NCBI RefSeq assembly: GCF_050433565.1
Contig: NZ_JBNPWZ010000008.1
Coordinates: 50,634 to 114,633, forward strand
From: Ornithinibacillus bavariensis
GTDB taxonomy: Bacteria; Bacillota; Bacilli; Bacillales; Amphibacillaceae
DNA length: 64,000 nucleotides
Direction of reading: 5' to 3'
Shown: piece by piece, positions 44,118 through 53,739 of the stretch
Layout of the letters: the number at the start of each line of letters is the position of its first letter
How positions within the stretch are numbered: the stretch's first letter is position 1
Notes under the pieces: model-generated
What the model was told of the DNA's origin: nothing
Seen by the model: only the letters and a program-made list of their open reading frames with translations
Database searches by the model: none
Translations under genes and position numbers: made by a program

Positions 44118-44751
44118 TTCATGAATCGAAAACTATAGCAATAGCTAGAAGATAATAAATGGAGTACCTCTCATTAGACATAAAAAACTCTTTATCATCT
44201 TGGTCATAAACAAGATGGATTACTAGTAGTACTAGTAGGAAATAACACTATCTTTCAAGAACCCCTTCGTTTAACCACCGAAGACCCCAAGGTGGAAAAA
44301 ATCCGATTCGAATTAGTTTGGACTCGGAAATAAGAATTTCCAATGTCTGTAAATGTAGCTCAAGATCGCGTTACGAGCACAATAATTTTTCAAAAGGAGG
44401 AAATAATTTGAAAGGATTGGTGCAACTATTTTTCAAGAAAGTGTTATATCTATACTCCAGGAAGTTAAAATTAGAAAATTTATACCTTTATTGTAGAGGC
44501 TGGATCAGTGAGTGATGGTTTATTTCATCAATGAAAATGATTTTCACCAACTAGTTTCGTATGCTCCAAAAGTTATTAGTGGAAGAGATATTTTTCACTT
44601 TGACAGAGCAGCTGATCCGAAGCCAGTAAATTTAGGAGAACAACTACACCTATTAAGAACTAAACAGCTAGCTCGAGATATCAATACTACTGCAAAAGTA
44701 CTAATACGGGAGGGAAGCGAAAAATGTTTACCGGAATTATTGAAGAATTAG
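44118..44751 (+). pseudogene. ribD: ribD remnant (deaminase/reductase), heavily degraded
   Basis: Pieces of the RibD reductase half survive in shifting frames. About 44148-44225 recalls the GDSKWITSEE..VHYLRHxHD region (DNKWSTS, LYHLGHKQDG). About 44225-44275 gives VGNNTIFQ and LRLTTEDP, like VGxNTVxxDxPxLTTR. Near 44310-44390 are LDSEIRIS and VAQDRVTSTIIF. 44512-44680 gives APKVISGRDIFHFDRAADPKPVNLGEQLHLL. The N-terminal cytidine-deaminase-like domain (HAE, PCxxC) is not recognisable. Stops and frameshifts rule out a functional enzyme. The final frame overlaps the ribE start. Confidence 0.88.
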
Positions 44752-45374
44752 GAACCGTTCAAAGGATAATCCCCCAAGGAAACACACTCGTCATAAATAT
44801 AAAGGCAAAGAAGGTCTTAGAAGGGATACAGCTTGGAGATAGTATCTCCGTGAATGGTGTTTGCTTGACTGTAACAGAATTTAACCAAGATTCATTTCTT
44901 TTGGATGTGATGCCAGAAACGTTTCAAAGCACTTCTCTATCTATCCTAAAGCTAGGTTCACTAGTAAATCTAGAACGGGCCATTAGCTCCAATGGACGTT
45001 TTGGAGGTCACTTTGTTACGGGGCATATTGATACAGTAGGAGAAATTGTAAAGAGAAAACCAAGAGAAAATGCAATATATATTGATATTCGATATCCCAA
45101 TCAATACAACCATCTATCCTTGTATAAAGGCTCTATAGCACTAGATGGTACTTCCTTAACTATATTTAGGACATCCAGTAATGAGTTAACCGTATCCATC
45201 ATTCCTCATACCGCTAAGGAAAGTATCCTTGGTATGAAAAAGGTTGGGGACAAGGTTAATATTGAATTCGATATGATCGGTAAGTATGTACATTCCTTTT
45301 TTGAAAAGAAAGAACCACGCAATCATAAAAATAGTGTTTCCGTTGATTTTCTCAAAGATACCGGGTTCATGTAA
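44724..45374 (+). CDS. ribE: riboflavin synthase alpha subunit
   Basis: A 216-residue riboflavin synthase, which dismutates two lumazines to riboflavin. Two homologous barrels are visible: MFTGIIEELGTVQ... with NGVCLTVTEF, and GGHFVTGHIDTVGEI... with DGTSLTIF. GGGAGG precedes the ATG, which lies inside the decayed end of ribD. Complete length and intact motifs suggest it is still functional. Confidence 0.95.
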   Translation: MFTGIIEELGTVQRIIPQGNTLVINIKAKKVLEGIQLGDSISVNGVCLTVTEFNQDSFLLDVMPETFQSTSLSILKLGSLVNLERAISSNGRFGGHFVTGHIDTVGEIVKRKPRENAIYIDIRYPNQYNHLSLYKGSIALDGTSLTIFRTSSNELTVSIIPHTAKESILGMKKVGDKVNIEFDMIGKYVHSFFEKKEPRNHKNSVSVDFLKDTGFM

Positions 45375-45418
45375 ATGAGAGATTCTTCTGTTTAAAACTA
45401 GGAAGGAGTAATAGATTT

Positions 45419-46024
45419 ATGTTCCATAAAATAGAGGATGCATTAGAAGATTTAACGGCAGGAAAGGTTATTATTGTTTGTGATGATGAAGACCGTGAAA
45501 ACGAAGGCGATTTTATAGGACTGGGTGAGTTTGCGACACCAGAGATGATTAACTTTATGGCAAAAGAGGGGAGAGGACTCATATGTGTTCCGATTTCTGA
45601 GTCGATTGCAGACAGATTTGAACTTGAGCCAATGGTAGAAGTTAACACAGAAAGTCATGAAACAGCCTTTACGGTTAGCATTGATCATATTGATTCCACA
45701 ACAGGAATAAGTGCATTCGAAAGAGCTTTAACAGTACAAAAATTACTTGATGAAAAAACGCTTCCTAGTGATTTTAGACGGCCTGGACATATTTTCCCTA
45801 TTGTGTCTAAGGCAGGTGGAGTATTAGAACGTGCTGGTCATACAGAAGCTGCAATTGATTTAGCTAAATTAGCTCATTCACATCCAGTAGGTGTAATTTG
45901 TGAGATCATGAATGATGATGGAACAATGGCACGAGTTGAAGATTTAAAAGAAGTTGCAAATAAGTTTGATTTAAAAATGATTACAATCAAAGCCTTGATT
46001 GAGTATCGACTCAAGCAGGACTAA
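45419..46024 (+). CDS. ribB: 3,4-dihydroxy-2-butanone-4-phosphate synthase, RibB domain only
   Basis: A 201-residue RibB, which makes the four-carbon unit of riboflavin from ribulose 5-phosphate. Motifs: VIIVCDDEDRENEGDF, STTGISAFERALTVQ, RRPGHIFPIVSKAGGVLERAGHTEAA and CEIMNDDGTMAR. In Bacilli this gene is normally the bifunctional ribBA. Here translation ends at ALIEYRLKQD, exactly where the GTP cyclohydrolase II half should begin, and ribH follows 95 bases later. So the RibA half is absent. Confidence 0.95.
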   Translation: MFHKIEDALEDLTAGKVIIVCDDEDRENEGDFIGLGEFATPEMINFMAKEGRGLICVPISESIADRFELEPMVEVNTESHETAFTVSIDHIDSTTGISAFERALTVQKLLDEKTLPSDFRRPGHIFPIVSKAGGVLERAGHTEAAIDLAKLAHSHPVGVICEIMNDDGTMARVEDLKEVANKFDLKMITIKALIEYRLKQD

Positions 46025-46119
46025 TATCAATCTCCTACCGAATAAGGGGATTGATAAGAGTTGTTAGGTTTAATAGAACAATTAGGACGTTAAATAATTT
46101 TCTAATGGAGTGAAATAGT

Positions 46120-46590
46120 ATGATGGAAAATGTATTTGAAGGAAACTTAGTAGGTACAGGTCTAAAAATAGGAATTGTGGTTTCACGATTCAATGAGTTT
46201 ATTACGAGCAAATTATTGGTTGGAGCAAAAGATGCACTAAAGAGACATGGTGTTCATGAGGATGATGTGACAATTGTATGGGTACCAGGTGCCTTTGAAA
46301 TCCCACTTGCAGCAAAGAAATTAGCTGACAACGGTAGTTTTGACGCGATTATAACGTTAGGAACAGTGATAAGAGGTGCCACGCCACATTTTGAATATGT
46401 TAACAGCGAGGTAGCGAAAGGGATAGCAAATATAGCTATACAAAGTGGAGTCCCCATTATGTTTGGTGTACTGACAACAGAGTCAATCGAACAAGCTATA
46501 GAACGTGCAGGTACAAAAGCAGGAAATAAAGGCTACGAAGCAGCTGTTGGAGCAATAGAAATGGGTAATCTATATAAAAGCTTCAACTAA
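46120..46590 (+). CDS. ribH: 6,7-dimethyl-8-ribityllumazine synthase
   Basis: A 156-residue lumazine synthase: VSRFNEFITSKLLVGAKDAL, VPGAFEIPLAAKKLA, TLGTVIRGATPHFEYV (catalytic-His region) and FGVLTTESIEQAIERAGTKAGNKGYEAA. The start is one of two adjacent ATGs behind AATGGAG. It is the last gene of the operon. It looks intact even though the enzymes making its pyrimidine substrate are broken upstream. Confidence 0.96.
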   Translation: MMENVFEGNLVGTGLKIGIVVSRFNEFITSKLLVGAKDALKRHGVHEDDVTIVWVPGAFEIPLAAKKLADNGSFDAIITLGTVIRGATPHFEYVNSEVAKGIANIAIQSGVPIMFGVLTTESIEQAIERAGTKAGNKGYEAAVGAIEMGNLYKSFN

Positions 46591-46696
46591 GGTTACTATA
46601 TTTTCTGTGAACTACCAGGGGTGTTGATCGAAGATGCTTCAACATACAATTAAAAAACCATTCCTGAAACTAGTAGACAAGAATTAATCTATCGGG

Positions 46697-46731
46697 GGCT
46701 GCATATGGTGTAGAGCTATGCAGCCTTTCTT
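46697..46731 (+). terminator. intrinsic terminator after rib operon
   Basis: GGCTGCATA (46697-46705) and TATGCAGCC (46717-46725) then TTTCTT. Confidence 0.75.
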
Positions 46732-46881
46732 AACTTCAAAATTTGTTCATATAATATAGTTGAATGTGAGCATATTATTTAGTATAAACACGGTACTCTA
46801 TATATAATAATAGACATTCCTTTCAAACTGTCTTTTCCTTATGCACAATTTAGATACATTAAATAAAGATAGGAGATAATT

Positions 46882-48336
46882 ATGACATCAAAGACGAAAC
46901 TAACAACATATAAATTTTATATAAATGGCGAGTGGAGAGAAAGTAGTTCTGGACAGACTATTGATATAGAGTCCCCGTATCTTACAGAAACCTTAGGTAA
47001 AATTCAATCGATATCGCAAGACGAGGTAGACGAAGTAATTCGTTCAGCTCATGCTGCTCAAAAAAAATGGGCAGAGGTTTCACTACAAGACCGTGCGAAG
47101 TACTTATATAAGTGGGCAAATGAGCTAATCAATATGCAAGATGAAATTGCAGATACTATTATGAAAGAAGTAGGTAAAGGTGCGAACGACGCAAAGAAAG
47201 AGGTAGTACGTACAGCTGATTTCATCCGTTACACAGTTGAGGAAGCACTTCATATGCATGGGGAAAGTATGATGGGTGACAGTTTTCCAGGTGGCTCTAA
47301 GTCAAAAATTGCGATAATTAACCGTGTGCCCCGTGGTGTTGTTCTAGCAATTTCTCCGTTTAATTATCCTGTAAACTTATCAGCTGCTAAACTAGCACCT
47401 GCATTAATGGCAGGTAACGCTGTTGTCTTTAAACCAGCTACACAGGGAGCAATAAGCGGGATCAAGATGATAGAAGCACTAGATAAAGCTGGACTACCAA
47501 AAGGTTTATTAGGACTAGTTACTGGACGTGGATCTGTAATTGGAGATTATTTAGTGGAACATAAAGGGATAAACATGATTTCTTTTACAGGGGGTACCAA
47601 AACCGGTGTACATCTTGCGAAAAAAGCTACTATGGTTCCTTTAGTTCTTGAACTTGGCGGAAAAGACCCCGGTATTGTAAGGGATGATGCCGATTTGCAG
47701 GAAGCTGCAAAGCATATTATTAGTGGAGCTTTTTCCTACTCTGGTCAGCGTTGCACAGCAATTAAACGTGTATTAGTTCATGAAAGTGTAGCTGATGAGC
47801 TTGTTTCCTTGTTAAAAGAACAAATTGAAACGTTATCTGTGGGCTCACCTGAAGAAAATAGTGTTATTGTCCCATTAATTAATAATAAATCAGCGGATTT
47901 TGTCCAAGGTTTACTAGATGATGCTATAGAAAAAGGGGCAACAGTAGTAACAGGTAATCGCAGAGAGGGTAACTTAATCTATCCAACACTTCTTGATCAT
48001 GTAACTGGTGAAATGCAGGTTGCCTGGGAAGAACCATTTGGCCCAATTCTTCCAATTATACGAGTTACTTCTGATGAAGAAGCGATCCGCATCGCAAATG
48101 AATCAGAATTTGGCTTACAAGCAAGTATCTTTACTAAAGATATCAATCGAGCATTTGCCATCGCCAAACGTATTGAAGCAGGATCTGTTCAAATCAATGG
48201 TCGTACAGAGCGTGGACCAGACCATTTCCCATTCATCGGTGTAAAAGGATCGGGTATGGGAGCACAAGGTATTCGTAAAAGTCTAGAGTCAATGACACAC
48301 GAAAAAGTAACCGTGCTAAATATCGTAGAAGAATAA
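46882..48336 (+). CDS. gapN: NADP-dependent non-phosphorylating glyceraldehyde-3-phosphate dehydrogenase
   Basis: A 484-residue aldehyde dehydrogenase resembling streptococcal GapN throughout. Landmarks: VVRTADFIRYTVEEALHMHGE, RGVVLAISPFNYPVNLSAAKLAPALMAGN, ELGGKDPGIV, catalytic cysteine in SYSGQRCTAIKRVLV (Cys about 291) and the ending RTERGPDHFPFIGVKGSGMGAQGI. GapN oxidises glyceraldehyde 3-phosphate straight to 3-phosphoglycerate, giving NADPH but no ATP. It is monocistronic, with AGATAGGAGA upstream and a strong terminator. Confidence 0.93.
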   Translation: MTSKTKLTTYKFYINGEWRESSSGQTIDIESPYLTETLGKIQSISQDEVDEVIRSAHAAQKKWAEVSLQDRAKYLYKWANELINMQDEIADTIMKEVGKGANDAKKEVVRTADFIRYTVEEALHMHGESMMGDSFPGGSKSKIAIINRVPRGVVLAISPFNYPVNLSAAKLAPALMAGNAVVFKPATQGAISGIKMIEALDKAGLPKGLLGLVTGRGSVIGDYLVEHKGINMISFTGGTKTGVHLAKKATMVPLVLELGGKDPGIVRDDADLQEAAKHIISGAFSYSGQRCTAIKRVLVHESVADELVSLLKEQIETLSVGSPEENSVIVPLINNKSADFVQGLLDDAIEKGATVVTGNRREGNLIYPTLLDHVTGEMQVAWEEPFGPILPIIRVTSDEEAIRIANESEFGLQASIFTKDINRAFAIAKRIEAGSVQINGRTERGPDHFPFIGVKGSGMGAQGIRKSLESMTHEKVTVLNIVEE

Positions 48337-48365
48337 AAAATCAGGGATCATTCCCTGATTTTTTT
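48335..48365 (+). terminator. intrinsic terminator after gapN
   Basis: AAAAATCAGGGA and TCCCTGATTTTT with loop TCAT; starts at the gapN stop codon. Confidence 0.92.
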
Positions 48366-48543
48366 AATTGGAAACTATGACAAGTTTTCAAGTGTGTTGA
48401 ATAGAAAGAAGAACAATCTTCTATCATGCGATTGTATAATTCTGGATATTTGAAATAGAAAACACCATTCATGTTCCATAGATACATCAATTAAATATTG
48501 TTCGAGTATAGACCTAACGAAAGATTTCATAAAGAAACCTTAT

Positions 48544-48586
48544 AGCCCTTGCGAATTTATTTATTAAATCGCAAGGGCTTTTATTT
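48544..48586 (+). terminator. orphan intrinsic terminator
   Basis: AGCCCTTGCGA (48544-48554) and TCGCAAGGGCT (48569-48579) then TTTATTT. No gene precedes it within 200 bases; 48366-48543 holds nothing recognisable, so it may mark a lost gene. Confidence 0.8.
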
Positions 48587-48680
48587 ACCTAATCACATTC
48601 TAACTGAAATAGAAGTTTAATGGTATTACCAAATATTAACTTTAATCAGTTATTAATATGTTATCATAATCTAAGATGTT

Positions 48681-49054
48681 GTGTATTTATTTAAATATTC
48701 GTACAATGCAGCAGTTTTGTTTGCAATTTCAAAAGGGCAACAAAACTGGATTATCTATGAATGGATTCATCAGCAAACATTTATTGAAAAGTTAGTTCAG
48801 TATAACTATAAAGAGTACTTGGGTGAAGAAACTCAACCAGGGATATTGTAATTTGGAAAGATGAAAGAGGTGTTACTCAACATGCAGCATATCATATTGA
48901 TGAAGAATAATATTTTAATAAGGATGGACAAACGATGTTTAATCCTTGGAAGGTACTTTCAAAGGAGCAGCTGTACAACGAGTGGGGGCATCTAGTACCT
49001 GTGAAACATCGGAATATAATTGAAGATTTTAAGACAGTTATTACAAACAAATAG
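48681..49054 (+). pseudogene. small hypothetical protein with frameshift and stop
   Basis: A worn gene reading VYLFKYSYNAAVLFAISKGQ... from GTG 48681 to about 48838, then shifting by one base (CCAGGGATATTG for CCAGGGGATATTG). It continues DIVIWKDERGVTQHAAYHIDEE, an in-frame TAA, and YFNKDGQTMFNPWKVLSKEQ to TAG 49052-49054. The GDIVIWKDERGVTQHAA pattern recalls small NlpC/P60-like or immunity-type proteins, but the family is not identified. Two lesions indicate it is dead. Confidence 0.7.
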
Positions 49055-49239
49055 ATAACTTAATATACCGTTACAGTTACGGTGTGTCTATTTATTTAAA
49101 TTGTAAACACTCATGGGATGTGTGGTATGAAGTCTAAATATCTATCGACTTGGCAGATGCATTTATTGGGATTTGCTTTTGTTTATATGAGAAAATACAT
49201 CTCATTTACCATATAGTCCCTAAAAATGGGGGAAATAAT

Positions 49240-49995
49240 ATGAGTCATTTTCAAAATAAAACAGCACTAATTACAGGAGCAAGCAGTGAAAGAGATATAG
49301 GTTCCGCTATTTGTCGCAAATTAGCCTCTCAAGCAATTAATATTTTTTTTACTCACTGGAATTCTGATGCTGGTTGGGTAAAGGATTTCCAACAAGAAAT
49401 TGTAGAACTAGGGGTTAATTGTAAGGAAATGAATATTAATTTATCAGATGCTAATGCTGCATTAACAATACTTGATACCATTACCGATGAACTTGATTTC
49501 CCATCCATTTTGATTAATAATGCTGCCTATTCAACAAGCGATGGTTATTTGAAATTAGATGCAAGAACACTTGATGAGCATTATGCAGTTAATATGAGGT
49601 CAAATTTTCTACTATGTGTAGAGTTTGCACGTCGTTTTGAACAAACTTCTCTAAGCTCAGGTCGAATAATAAATATGACTTCTGGACAGGATTTAGCTCC
49701 TATGCCTGGAGAGTTAGCCTATGTAGCTACTAAAGGGGCTATTTCTGCTTTTACTAGGTCGTTATCACAAGAACTTGCTCCGTTGGGAATAACAGTTAAT
49801 GCAGTAAATCCGGGTCCAACAGACTCAACATGGATGACAGATGAAATAAGAGAGTTTCTTCTACCAAAATTTCCAATGGGGCGTATTGGAACTCCAAATG
49901 ACGTTGCGCGGATTATTGCTTTTCTGGCAAGTGAAGAAGCTGAGTGGATAACTGGGCAAATTATTCATTCCGAAGGTGGTTTTATGCGGAGGTAA
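49240..49995 (+). CDS. SDR-family oxidoreductase (FabG-like)
   Basis: A 251-residue short-chain dehydrogenase. The cofactor loop is TGASSERDIGSAICRKL (GxxxxxxIG form), then NNAAYS. The catalytic Ser lies in NMTSGQDLAPM and Tyr/Lys in AYVATKGA. The NPGPTDSTWM loop and the C-terminal GQIIHSEGGF complete the fold. ATG 49240 follows ATGGGGGAAA; the frame is open further upstream without a ribosome site. Probably NADP-linked ketone/alcohol conversion; the substrate is unknown. Confidence 0.88.
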   Translation: MSHFQNKTALITGASSERDIGSAICRKLASQAINIFFTHWNSDAGWVKDFQQEIVELGVNCKEMNINLSDANAALTILDTITDELDFPSILINNAAYSTSDGYLKLDARTLDEHYAVNMRSNFLLCVEFARRFEQTSLSSGRIINMTSGQDLAPMPGELAYVATKGAISAFTRSLSQELAPLGITVNAVNPGPTDSTWMTDEIREFLLPKFPMGRIGTPNDVARIIAFLASEEAEWITGQIIHSEGGFMRR

Positions 49996-50509
49996 AAAGA
50001 TATATAGAAGATGAACCGATGCTGTGTCAATGGAGACAGCTTATTTGTCCCACTAAAGGTCGCAATACCTTATAAGAGAAACGCTGGTATAATTGGCGCT
50101 GCTCCTTAATATTTTAAAAACTTAAAAAAACTCTTGTCATAGACCATAGACTACCACTTGCTTGTGCATAAATTATTGGAGTTTCACTTTGTAGTGATCT
50201 GAACGGCTTCTAGTGGAGCACCGTGATTTAACAGCTGCATTGTGTAAACAGATAAGGATGAGAGTTTTATGATATTTGTGTATAAATCCCATCAATGTAC
50301 TTACTGCCTCCTTACCCTTTACGACAACTAATTACTCACTTCCCAAATTTTTAGTATTAATAATACTTCGTGGAAGGGTATATTCGCGTGAACCAGGTGG
50401 GAATTAATGTTAAAGTTAAAATAAGTTATCTAAGTAAGGGCACAATTGTAGAACAAGGGTTAAAGTAAATGATAATTTTTTCGAAATAGTAGATAAAGGG
50501 GAGAGGTCT
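49996..50509 (+). other. non-coding region, nothing recognised
   Basis: No gene, RNA or clear terminator seen. One 27-codon open stretch from GTG near 50389 ends at TAA about 50468 and lacks a ribosome site; it may be a gene fragment. Confidence 0.4.
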
Positions 50510-50983
50510 TTGACAATAGTTATAGAGAAGGCAGAAAATATTGATGCAGAGTCATTAGTAGAAATATATCATGATGCATACTCTGAAAATGAAAAATTAG
50601 GGCTTCCTGCGAGCGCTTCTAAGGTAAAGATTGATGAAGTACAGGACTGGCTACAGAATACTATTATATTGAAAGTAAAAGAAAACACTACAAATAACAT
50701 AGTAGCAACTGTGAGGCTAAAATATAGTAAAGATTGGCAGTGTTATGTATTAAGTAGATTAGCTGTAAAATCAACACATAAAGGGAAAGGGCTTGCTACG
50801 AAATTAATGGAGTATACAGAATCGATGCTATCTAAGAAAGATGAAACTAAGATAAGGCTAACCGTCACCCAAACTCACCCATACTTACCGAAAATGTATG
50901 AGGGGAAGGGATATAGAATCGTTGGAGAGCGGATACTTAATAACCTCCCATATGATGAATATATTATGGAAAAACTTATTTAA
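50510..50983 (+). CDS. GNAT-family N-acetyltransferase
   Basis: A 157-residue acetyltransferase with TTG start behind GGGGAGAGG. The acetyl-CoA loop is LAVKSTHKGKGLATKLMEYTE (R/QxxGxG/A form, here HKGKGLA) and the last beta strand includes YEGKGYRIVGERIL. The acceptor is unknown. It is followed at once by the remains of a second GNAT gene. Confidence 0.88.
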   Translation: MTIVIEKAENIDAESLVEIYHDAYSENEKLGLPASASKVKIDEVQDWLQNTIILKVKENTTNNIVATVRLKYSKDWQCYVLSRLAVKSTHKGKGLATKLMEYTESMLSKKDETKIRLTVTQTHPYLPKMYEGKGYRIVGERILNNLPYDEYIMEKLI

Positions 50984-50995
50984 ATCTTATTATAT

Positions 50996-51290
50996 TTATT
51001 TTAATAAATTAGATAATCCAAACCTATTTTTTTACGTTGGTGAGGAAAATGGGCAGCCTGTATCATATGGACGCAATTTAATATTAGATAAAAAGGTATG
51101 TTTTTTGAGTGATGAATTTACTTCAAATACCCATAGAGGTAAGGGAATGGCCAAAGCACTTTGTGGAAAAATACTTATGGATGCTGTGAGGGAAGGTGCA
51201 GTTAAGAGCGAACTTGCAACTACTTAAATGGGGTATCCTTAATCTATAAAAATGGGTTATCGAGATGTATAAAAATATAAGTTCTTAAGA
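50996..51290 (+). pseudogene. second GNAT acetyltransferase, truncated and broken
   Basis: The frame reads YFNKLDNPNLFFYVGEENGQ, then VSYGRNLILDKKVCFLSDEF and RGKGMAKALCGKIL (acetyl-CoA loop) to TAA at 51225-51227. The same frame continues past that stop as MGYP-stop-SIKMGYRDV-stop-KYKF, matching the usual GNAT ending (x-x-x-GYxxV). The N-terminus is missing and at least three stops are present. Confidence 0.8.
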
Positions 51291-51317
51291 ACAAAATTAA
51301 TTAAAAAGGAGTATCTT

Positions 51318-51590
51318 ATGTGTAGAAATATTAGAACGTTATATAATTTCGATCCACCAGCTACCAATGAGGAGGTACATGCGGCATCTCTTCAATATAT
51401 AAGAAAGATTACAGGTTTTAACAAACCCTCAAAAATTAACGAAGAAGCATTTAATCAGGCAATTAATGAAATAGCTAATGTTACTAGGAATTTATTGAAT
51501 ACATTAGAGACTAGTGCAGAACCTCGTAATCGAGAGGTAGAAGCTGAGCGTGCACGTATTAGAGCAGCTAAAAGATTTGGAACGAACTAA
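51318..51590 (+). CDS. DUF2277 family protein
   Basis: A 90-residue protein with the DUF2277 pattern: MCRNIRTLYNFDPPATNEEV at the start, AASLQYIRKITGFNKPS in the middle and an Arg/Ala/Glu-rich C-terminus (EAERARIRAAKRFG). AAAAAGGAG precedes the ATG. Function unknown; a conserved early Cys is present. Confidence 0.92.
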   Translation: MCRNIRTLYNFDPPATNEEVHAASLQYIRKITGFNKPSKINEEAFNQAINEIANVTRNLLNTLETSAEPRNREVEAERARIRAAKRFGTN

Positions 51591-52106
51591 TTACAGCTAA
51601 ATAAAATTGATTATAAATAAATTGAAATACGAGATATTTTTAAACACATTAGTGGGATTTGGAGTATTTACTTGAAATAGAATGATGCAAGCGTACTTGC
51701 GTTATAATGTAATGATGCGGTATATTGAAAGTAACTCTAAGCCATAACTGGCTTCTTAGGCTGTCGAGAAAATCTCGATAGCCTTTTTTATATTCCGAAT
51801 AATTCAGCAATATCATTTGTTATAATATGGATAATTAATTAATGCGTTGTAACAGTGTTTCATACTTGAAATAATACTCAAAATGAAATATGGACCATTC
51901 TTTTATTATCAAACCCTCCAGTCAGCTTCTTTGTCAGGCAATGAGAAGGCAGCGATTTGAACAAGTTGTCTAGTCATTGAATTCTCTCTAAAGGAAGTAA
52001 ATTAATGGAAAGAATTCGAGTCATCTAAAAAATTGGGAATTACCAATTATGTGTGAATGTAAATAGGTGGAACTAAAAATATTGAATAAAGAATGGAGTA
52101 TAGGGT
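51591..52106 (+). other. intergenic region with one terminator
   Basis: Apart from the hairpin at 51758-51790 no gene or RNA is recognised in this 500-base AT-rich stretch. Confidence 0.5.
51758..51790 (+). terminator. intrinsic terminator
   Basis: AGGCTGTCGAGA (51758-51769) and TCTCGATAGCCT (51773-51784; one G-T wobble) with TTTTTT. Confidence 0.85.
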
Positions 52107-53559
52107 ATGCGTAAAAAACAGCGAAGTATTATTCTTCTTATAACAATTATTTTTTTGCAAATGTGGAATCTTCCTCTATCAGCTCATGCTGCTAGTCCTC
52201 TTAATACGGAAGAATATTGATGTATTTATTAATAATTATCTCGAACGCAATGGACTACCTGGCGCATCCATTGTAGTTGTAAAGGACGGTAAATTAGTAT
52301 ATGAGAAAGGATATGGTCACGATTCTGAAGGAAAACCAATTACAGAAAAGTCGTTAATGAGAATCGGTTCCGCATCTAAATCATTTACTGCATTTGCTGT
52401 TTTACAACTTGTTGATGAAGGAAAAATCCAACTGGATGAACCAGTAATTAATTATTTGCCTGAGGTAAAAATCGACGATTCAAGATGGAATAAGGTTACA
52501 ATACGTCAACTATTAAGCCACACATCAGGACTTCCAAACCCAGTTATTGTTCCACCAGCAAGTAACTTAAAGGAGGGTGTGGAACGTTTGAATGATTGGC
52601 AGTTACACGCAAACCCAGGAGAGAAATATTATTATAGTAATGGGAATTATTGGGTCTTAGCACTTTTGGTTGAGGAAGTAAGTGGAATAGAATTCTCTCA
52701 ATACTTAGAACAAAAGGTATTCTCACCATTAGGAATGAATGATTCACTCACTACTGGTAATTCTAGAGACTTTGTACAAGGACTACCTAAGGGATATGTG
52801 ACTGCATATGGAATTGCAGTACCCTGGACAGAGCTTGAAGCGATGAATATGGGGGCTGGAAGTATTATTTCAACAGCATCAGATATGGGGAAATGGCTAT
52901 CCATGCAAACGAACCAAGGGAAGTCTAGAACAGGAGAGCAATTACTATCAACAAAATTATTGAAAGAATCCTATTCGCCGCAGCCAGTAACCAATAAATA
53001 CGGGCTAGGTTGGGAGCTAAGTTCACCTGATGTAAAGCCAGCACGCATTTCACATAGCGGAGTGGAAACGACGTATCAAACGCAACAAGACATCATACCA
53101 AGTAGTGGCTATGCCGTTGCAGTCATGCTAAATAGTTTTACCCCTACATTTGAGCATGCTTATGAGATTAGTTCGGGTATTATCCAATTAACCGAGGGAC
53201 AAGAACCTGAATTAAAAGCACCAGTATCTAAACTAATCGATTTATCCCTTGGAGTTATCACAGTGATTTACTTGATATTAGGAATTAGAGGGATACTGCG
53301 TAGTAAAATTTGGTCGGATAAACGGAAGCAAAATCCTCCTTGGAGGTTTTATTTACGTCTAATCCCACAGCTTGTGCCTGTTGTTGGAATCGGATGGTTA
53401 TTCTTCATTGTTCCATCACTGGAGGATAATAGTTCAACGATAGTAGATGCATTTGGACTTTGGCCAGCTGCTATGATATTATTGGCTATTGTTTTCGTTA
53501 TTGGATTAGTTCTCATAATCTCGAGAATTTATTATCGAAAAATAGGTAAAAAAATTTAG
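52107..53559 (+). pseudogene. class C beta-lactamase-fold serine hydrolase, frameshifted after the signal peptide
   Basis: ATG 52107 (GGAG upstream) opens a signal peptide (SIILLITIIFLQMWNLPLSAHA) that stops at TGA about 52218. The +1 frame then encodes an intact hydrolase domain. It has SxxK in GSASKSFTAFAV, YxN in YYSNGNYW and HSG in SHSGVETTYQ, and four C-terminal hydrophobic segments (DLSLGVITVIYLILGI, LIPQLVPVVGIGWLFFIV and two more). A one-base change near 52215 joins the two. A TTG at 52186 could start the domain without a signal peptide, but has no ribosome site. Family members include penicillin-binding-like and FmtA/PbpE-type esterases. Confidence 0.82.
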
Positions 53560-53739
53560 TAACATACTTTTGTAGTGTTTACGAACTTCATAGTTAGTAA
53601 AGTTAAATACATAAGGAATAATAAATTATATTCTATTTCACTATACTGTCATATAAAACGCTATTACCCTTTGACTATGGCGAAATGACAATATATAATA
53701 AATAATGAATTTATAAATGTTAAGGAGGATTATTAAAAA

